This document shows positions 58,026 to 64,000 of a stretch of DNA of 64,000 nucleotides, in pieces. The stretch's first letter is position 1. Each line of letters starts with the position of its first letter. The position numbers and the translations under genes are program-made. This stretch comes from Argopecten irradians (taxonomy: Eukaryota > Mollusca > Bivalvia > Pectinida > Pectinidae): assembly GCF_041381155.1 (NCBI RefSeq), contig NC_091142.1, forward strand, positions 8,108,778-8,172,777. Reading direction: 5' to 3'. A model generated the notes under the pieces. The model did not search any database. It was not told the DNA's origin and saw nothing but the letters and a program-made list of their open reading frames with translations.

Positions 58026-59114
58026 GTGAGTATCTAGACTGTATGTGTGAATCTGTTCTCGGTAATGGAGGAATGTCTGATTCGGTGCATTAGTATTTAC
58101 TTCTTACCCTACACAAGGTTGAGCAGAACGATTTCGTTTGTGTTGGAGCGGTATGCTTCAGGGATACATCATATGTATTTAAGGTTAGAAAGTCGGCCAT
58201 TTTGGATCGCTTCGCTGTTTAGTGTGTCATTTTAATAGTCCTCAGTGGCCAACGTTTCACAGACCCCATGCAAACATACCACCGTGCCTGTTACCTGTTA
58301 AGATTATCTTGTTCCAATATCGCACAGGTGTAAACAGCTATATATAGCGGACACGAATATGGGATGTGGATAGGTAATCTATAACATATGAAACATCGTA
58401 ATAAAAATGCATGCAAGATGATATGTAGCTTACGTATGTTTGTCTGGGTTCCGTGAACTTGGTCTTTGTTTAAAATGCCATTGAATATAATTAATATGAC
58501 AAATTCAATAACGGCGAGGCAATACAAAGTGGCCGACTTTCTACCCGAAATACGATCGATTGATGTCATAGAATCATTGGTTTTTATCCTGCAACTGCCC
58601 CGCATACTGAATTTGTGCTTTATCCGTCAATACAATTACGTGAATATGTCCCATATCTGAAGGAACATTTTCTAAATCGTCATTCTGTCCCGCTAAAAAG
58701 TGACGTCACAATCTCCGGAATGACCTCATTTTTACGAAATCGAAAATCTCGTATGGTGGTGTCGTCTTTTTCTTGGCTCATGGTAAAGGTATGTATTGTA
58801 AATTTGTAAAGTATTTTTTGATAGGTAATTATATTTTTTGAGTGTTTTCATATAGTTTCACTGATATTACACACAGAATTATTGGCACTGTATGCAAATG
58901 CGCTTATTCATTTCCCACGGTAGTGAAAAGGAGTACACTCTCCTTCGGTTAAGTGAATGAATCTTTTCATCCGCATCAAAGAAGCGTCTTGCTTCGAGCG
59001 AAATCAAGTATATAGCTGACAATTGTCTTTCGCTTGAATGTCATAATGGTTGCAGGATAAACAGAATGCACAGTTAATATCTTACAATACAATTTTTCTT
59101 TTGTTGCTCGACAC

Positions 59115-59159
59115 GGAAAGCCGAGATGACTCGGCAAAGCCTCGTCATCTCGTCTTTCC
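59115..59159. repeat. Short inverted repeat
   Basis: GGAAAGCCGAGATGAC and GTCATCTCGTCTTTCC are near-perfect arms around a 13-base loop. The loop contains no T run, so it is not an obvious terminator of any kind. Confidence 0.65.
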
Positions 59160-59552
59160 TAAGTCTCCCAACAAAATAAACCTTGTATTGGATGATACTA
59201 ATCATATTTTCGTTATCTGTGTTTCTGGTGTATGAAATGAGTAAGTGGTAATTGAACAGATAATGTATTTAGTTTATGATTGGTTATCGATTCGTGGTCT
59301 GATATATGCGGACATTTTGCTAAGAACATAATTGTATGTTATTGAGTTAGAAAATTTTGTTGATATCGTTCTATGGTTTGTGGTTAGGAATAAATCTAGT
59401 CATCTTACATATGTACGAATTCACAGTCTTGAACGATAACGGCTAAAAGATCCTGAAAATAATATAGAACAAAACAAACCCAGGCGATTACTGATTATCG
59501 ACTCGAGTTTTAATCACTGTTAATATAACATACATTTATTGCAGATTCGACC

Positions 59553-62500
59553 ATGGATGACTTCCGTGAACAAATAAAAGAGTTTCTATGTAACATCAAG
59601 GAGATGACCAGTCTAATTAAGAGTCACATCTCCCCGACGACCTGTGTGCTGAGCGTCAGCGTCGGTCTCGCTGTTTATTGGTTGATAAGAAGAAATAGGT
59701 ACCGCCTCCCGCCAGGGCCTCTCGCTTTACCATTGGTCGGAAACTACAGTCGTATGTATCGGCAGCCAATCCAGTAGAAGCAGTGTCCTATACTCGATTA
59801 TTCCGGAATTGCATATTACAGAGTTATCTGCACGTGCGGGACTGTCTTGATTATGACGCCATATGTTTGCGAGCGTAACGTCATATTTTCTGCGAAAACG
59901 ACATGAGTTTCACTCACAAAATAATGATGGATACCTACCTGCACGGGAGCTAACTCTGTAATACGCAAAGACGAAACTCTGACGAAGACGTAAAGATCCC
60001 TCGATCACTATATCAAAAGTAAATGTTTAATGTGCAATGATTTATGTTATTTTTCACAAATGATTATTTGAACGCAAACTAGTCTGTATAAATCAAATAT
60101 ATTATCGCAAATCTGTTATGCTGTTTTTGATGATGTTCGAATCTGCATTAATTATATGAAGAAATTATAACTTAATTGACGTTTTTTGTTTCGACTATAG
60201 CGAACCCATCATTTCTTCGTAACGCTTGATATTTTTGAATAGAATTAGTGTATATTTCTTAATAAAAACAAATTAAACAAAAAAAATGCATAATATTTTT
60301 TTACTGTAGTTTAAAAAGGTATTCGTAAACACATAGTTACCAACTGTATATTTCTGTCAGTCGTCAGGCTAGGTTGAATGCTCAGTTAACTTTTACATAT
60401 ATATGTATTTTGACTCTATAATTAGTGCTGGGGGACCAGAGACTACACGAGACATGTGCCAAACTGTCCAATCAGTACGGACCAGTCATTACGATACAAA
60501 TTGGTAAGTTTTATAAGTTAATCAAGTAAATGTTCGTTAGAAAGTTAGGTGCTGAAATCAACCATTTTTCTAAAACTATTTCATCAATCAACCTTTGACA
60601 TGATTTCGAGAATGGATGGGAAAAGGTTTATAACTGTATTTTTCACATGTTCGAAATGAACATATTTTTATGTTTTGTCGCTAGCAGTAATATTGCAAAT
60701 CATGGAAGAATCTTAATGCATTTTTCCAATTTGGTAAATATTATTAATGTTTCATTTTAAAAACGTTTTTAAATTGAATGCATTTATGGCAATTGTTTTT
60801 TAAATCACTGCATAGGAAAAATACTTCCACATACTTATATTTCTTTTCTCTGGTGAGGTCCGATGAGAATGGTGGTCTTGAATACAATAGAAGCGGTAAC
60901 TGAGGCTATGGTTACCAAAGGAACGGACTTTGCCAACCGACCTGTTACTGTTTCCGGTAAGTGTTTTCTGGGAATTTGTTTTGAATAACACAGAATTGTT
61001 TATTGTGACGATGACATCTAGTTATGAATGTTGTATATTTACATTTTGCCGCAGAGACTCCCCTTACTCTAATATCAATTATAGTGTGTGATCTGCTTTA
61101 TGCGTCAATAGATGCGGCCTAGGCTTGGTGTAGTAATAATGAGATCCCTGTTTCCTCCGCGCGATAAAATTGACACAAAAGTTAAATTGTTGAAACGTGA
61201 TTATTAAATGTTCACTAGCATCTGAAATATATTTTACTGTGAAAAAAAATTGTAAGACTTAACAGGCGCTATTCTATTTATCTGCCACCCAGATTGCATT
61301 TATACTATCTTAAATAATTGCAATCTAACAATCCTTTAATTGTTCAGTAGAGGTTCGGTACTTGGTATTTGAAAATTGCATTTAGAAGTATTACGGAAAT
61401 ATTTACAAGAGTTGATCAGTAGGAATTTGACTTTTTTCTTTTATATATCGATTAACATACTGGAACTCAAATATTTTAGTGAAAAAAACGACCATATGTT
61501 TTTTTTTAACATAACCCAATACCAAATAATGTATAAATAAATTATATACTTTGTCCCCAGAATTATTTACTGATTTATTCGTTTAATTCATTTCACCTTC
61601 TATTTTTCCGGGAATTCTAAAAAGGAAACATGATAAGTGAAGGTGGCAGCGATATCCTTCTTTCACAGTATACACCGAGCTTAAACATCCACCGGAAGAT
61701 TGCCACTAAAGCTCTCAGGTAGGTTAAACGTCATCATGTCGTCAAGTTATAGTTACAACGTCATCACGCATCTGACGTCATACCACACAATTGCATATAA
61801 GGTGTAGATAGATATGATAAAATGACTATAAATGACATCCAAAAATAACCATTATGTCGACGTTATAATTGAGATGACATATGAGTATTTGTTTATTATA
61901 AATAAACATTTTGAAGCAAAAACTTGGTCGCTGTTGGATCGATTGTTCTAACTTATATGGATTAGATTTTCAATATAGAATTGTTTATACTTCGAAATTA
62001 TATCAACATGTATTTCGTAGATTCCAATAGGTTCGTTATAACTTTGTTTTCCTCAATGTATTTTATAAATGAAATAACTTTTATTTAATATAGGATGTAC
62101 CTGAGAGGAGACAAACAGGAAAAAGCTGTGTTTGCCTCAATGAATGAATTTATTTCGCTTTTGACCAACATCAATGGCAAACCTTTCACCCCTCACGCCT
62201 ACATTAACCACGTGATCTTCAACGTCATGTGCAGTCTCTGCTTCAATAAAGTGTAAGTCTGTCAGTTTTCGAACCGCTAGGTCCAATATCCCATGTTTTT
62301 TCAGAAGTCAGTTTGACGCAATAAATCAATTGATTAGTTTAAATTTGTAGTCTTTGTGTTTTGCTTGAACAATAATTGATCGTATTTTATGGATGCATGT
62401 TCAGTCGAGACTGTCTGAACGACTCCGTGTATGTAGCGACTCCCTGTGTCACGTGACCTTACATGATGTTGCGGATGAACTTGGACTCTTATAATTGACC

Positions 62501-63803
62501 CCCTGTCTTATGTGACTGTTTTTTGTAATGGTCCCTTGGAAAGTCACATAAGGCAGTCTCGACTGTATATTTGGAAACTTAGAACCTCGGAATAAAGGTA
62601 CATTATAACTTATAAAGTTGCTTTTCTAGTTATTTATTTATATCAGCAGAACTCTTTTTGATCGCGAGTTTATATATTCGTGAAGATTTAACGGAAACGT
62701 CTCCTACTTGATTTAAGAGACTTCCATACTAAGATACCTATCATTTATTAGTTGTAAATTTTACGTATTATTATAAAAATTGTCATACTATTTAGAATAC
62801 ATGATTTATACATTTATCTTAGCTACATATCTGTTTAGATAATTGTTAAAATTAATGCATGTGACATGACAAGTATAAATTTAGACCAAACTTTATCTCA
62901 ATATTCTGCAACATTTTATCTTTTAAATCATATACATGAATGCAGCAGCCATGGTAGAACTTCTGAATCCCATTGGTGGATGACCATCGGCTTATTAGCC
63001 ACATGGACTCTCTGGTCTGTATCTGGTGGGTGAAGGTAATTTCATCATGGCTGCTGCATTCTCATTTCTTTATTATTATAGTTTTTGAAAAACAAAATTA
63101 CTATCTATAATATCATTAATAATATCTCATAAGTGTCATGACTTCTGAAACACATACTTTAAATTTCAAATACTCTTTCATTGCATTTGTATATATACAT
63201 TTTGTTACCAGGGAGAGAACTTACATAGGCACTGCCTGTTGTTTAATCCCATTTCAATTTATTTGAAATAAAATTTTGTTGAAATTGAAATACTAAGATT
63301 GATTTTATCTAAATTTGTATCATAGATCTCTTCAGTGATATCGATGACCCTTTTTCTTACCGATTTTATACATCTTCATAACACTTTGATATTACAAATA
63401 TGTATTTATTTTTGTTCCATTTAATCTTAATAAATTATAATATACAAGGTTTCGGTGATTTCCATATCCAACATTTATTTTGTTCATGAAGAAAAGTTTA
63501 CATATCCCTATATGATATATATAGCTCCATAAACATTCGTTTCAGGTTAAGGAAGCGCATTTTAATGCCTGGTTAATTTTTACATTTCCAGGTATAATTT
63601 CGACGACAAAACGTTCACGCATTTCGTAGGGAAAGACGATGAGTTTATCAAGGAGTTTGGACTTGGTTTAATAGAAGATGTATTCCCGATTTTGGTTAAA
63701 ATCTGGCCAAGTGAGCGCTACCGCAAAATGGCAGGGCTTTGGGAAGAAGTTTTTCAATTCATAAAAGAAGAGTTCCAAGAGCATCTTTTAAAATACAATA
63801 CAG
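59553..63803 (+). CDS. Cytochrome P450, CYP2 clan (CYP1/17-like), N-terminal part
   Basis: Microsomal haem monooxygenase; the window holds six exons and about 280 residues before the right edge. Exons: 59553-59751, 60426-60503, 60858-60956, 61625-61718, 62094-62252, 63592-63803, with phases that chain exactly. Residues about 31-45 are the ER membrane anchor, and YRLPPGPLALPLVGN is the proline-rich hinge. KLSNQYGPVITIQIGPMRMVVLN is the usual beta-1 region (split here by an intron). The C-helix region is HRKIATKALR; CYP1/17/21 proteins have W(K/R)xHRKL here, whereas this copy has NIHRKI. MISEGGSDILLSQYTP and INHVIFNVMCSLCFNK also fit CYP1/17-type enzymes. The I-helix AGxDT, ExxR and haem FxxGxxxC motifs lie beyond the window. 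A TTTGCATATT MITE sits in intron 1. Confidence 0.93.
59809..59969 (+). mobile_element. Palindromic MITE (TTTGCATATT family), P450 intron 1
   Basis: TTGCATATTACAGAGTTATC at the left and its near-complement (...AACTCTGTAATACGCAAA) at the right. The centre ('gagcgtaacgtcatattttc') runs opposite to 57639-57809. Confidence 0.8.
62939..63061. mobile_element. Small palindromic-end element, P450 intron 5
   Basis: AATGCAGCAGCCATG at 62939-62954 and its exact complement at the right end bound a 123-bp segment with no coding content. A perfect ~15-bp TIR on so short a segment suggests a miniature MITE. Confidence 0.6.
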
Positions 63804-64000
63804 GTAAGTGATTTATACTTTGAACCATTTGAAACATTGTATGAAATATTAACATGACATTATGAATATCATTGCCACTTAATCTAACATTATTACAATA
63901 ATGGTTACTTTTTTTAAAATATTATTCTCGATCTCCTGTGGAAAGCAAAAAAAGCAAATAAAACCATGACAAATGGAAACGAAACATTGCAATAATACAG
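63804..64000 (+). other. P450 intron 6 (partial)
   Basis: Intron sequence after the GTAAGT donor at 63804; the window ends before the next exon. Confidence 0.7.

Larger units (their letters stand above)
54458..59552. other. Intergenic region between SLC22 and P450 genes
   Basis: It contains the LINE 3' end (55240-56030), a GA-rich microsatellite (57480-57570), a TTTGCATATT MITE (57639-57809) and, near the right edge, probable P450 5' UTR and promoter sequence. 56160-57120 is AT-rich with no recognisable content. 54990-55235 has scattered 'tttcgcgg' motifs like those at 8150-8644. Confidence 0.6.

Noticed and set aside
58178-58545. Inverted repeat (AGAAAGTCGGCCA and complement) as a MITE
   Set aside because: Only about 13 bases match with no extension or target duplication; it could be chance.

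Overview
This window is animal genomic DNA: AT-rich, intron-rich, and packed with short non-autonomous transposons. The best guess is a lophotrochozoan, probably a bivalve mollusc. The reasons are the closeness of the recognised proteins to animal orthologues, tRNA-headed SINEs with a conserved core, I/Jockey-like and CR1/L2-like LINE remnants, and many palindromic MITEs. The species cannot be named from the sequence alone.

Layout. 1-5423 is non-coding; at 5424-5652 (minus) lies the first coding exon of a retinol-dehydrogenase-like SDR whose other exons are not seen. 5653-11474 is intergenic and MITE-rich. RAD1, the 9-1-1 checkpoint clamp subunit, runs 11475-18935 (plus, 8 exons, 285 aa). SGF29, the SAGA tandem-Tudor reader, runs 26700-21506 (minus, 9 exons, 315 aa). 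A TLCD3/FAM57-type TLC-domain membrane protein runs 27364-32905 (plus, 5 exons, 277 aa) and is divergent from SGF29 across 663 bp. 32906-48077 is a 15 kb gene desert with minisatellites, a 54-bp satellite, a 1.1-kb tandem duplication and many MITEs. An SLC22-family transporter runs 48078-54457 (plus, 9 exons, 518 aa). 54458-59552 holds the 3' end of an RNase H-bearing LINE. A CYP2-clan cytochrome P450 starts at 59553 and leaves the window after six exons (about 280 aa).

For every complete gene I checked that the exon phases chain without a break and that introns begin with GT and end with AG. The genes do not form one pathway. The only arrangement suggesting joint control is the divergent SGF29/TLCD3 pair.

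The most unusual object is in RAD1 intron 1. It is a tandem array of three ~130-bp LTR-like units separated by two 93-bp spacers. Each spacer opens with a retroviral-type primer-binding site and closes with a polypurine tract, and each LTR carries a tRNA-like block with A and B boxes. This looks like a TRIM (miniature LTR element) with a tRNA-like pol III promoter in its LTR, similar in concept to the plant Cassandra TRIMs that carry 5S rRNA. Other notable items are a MITE with a perfect 9-bp target duplication, a TTAA-flanked MITE family with four copies, a minisatellite that multiplies the SGF29 exon 4 splice donor, and an internally deleted LINE.
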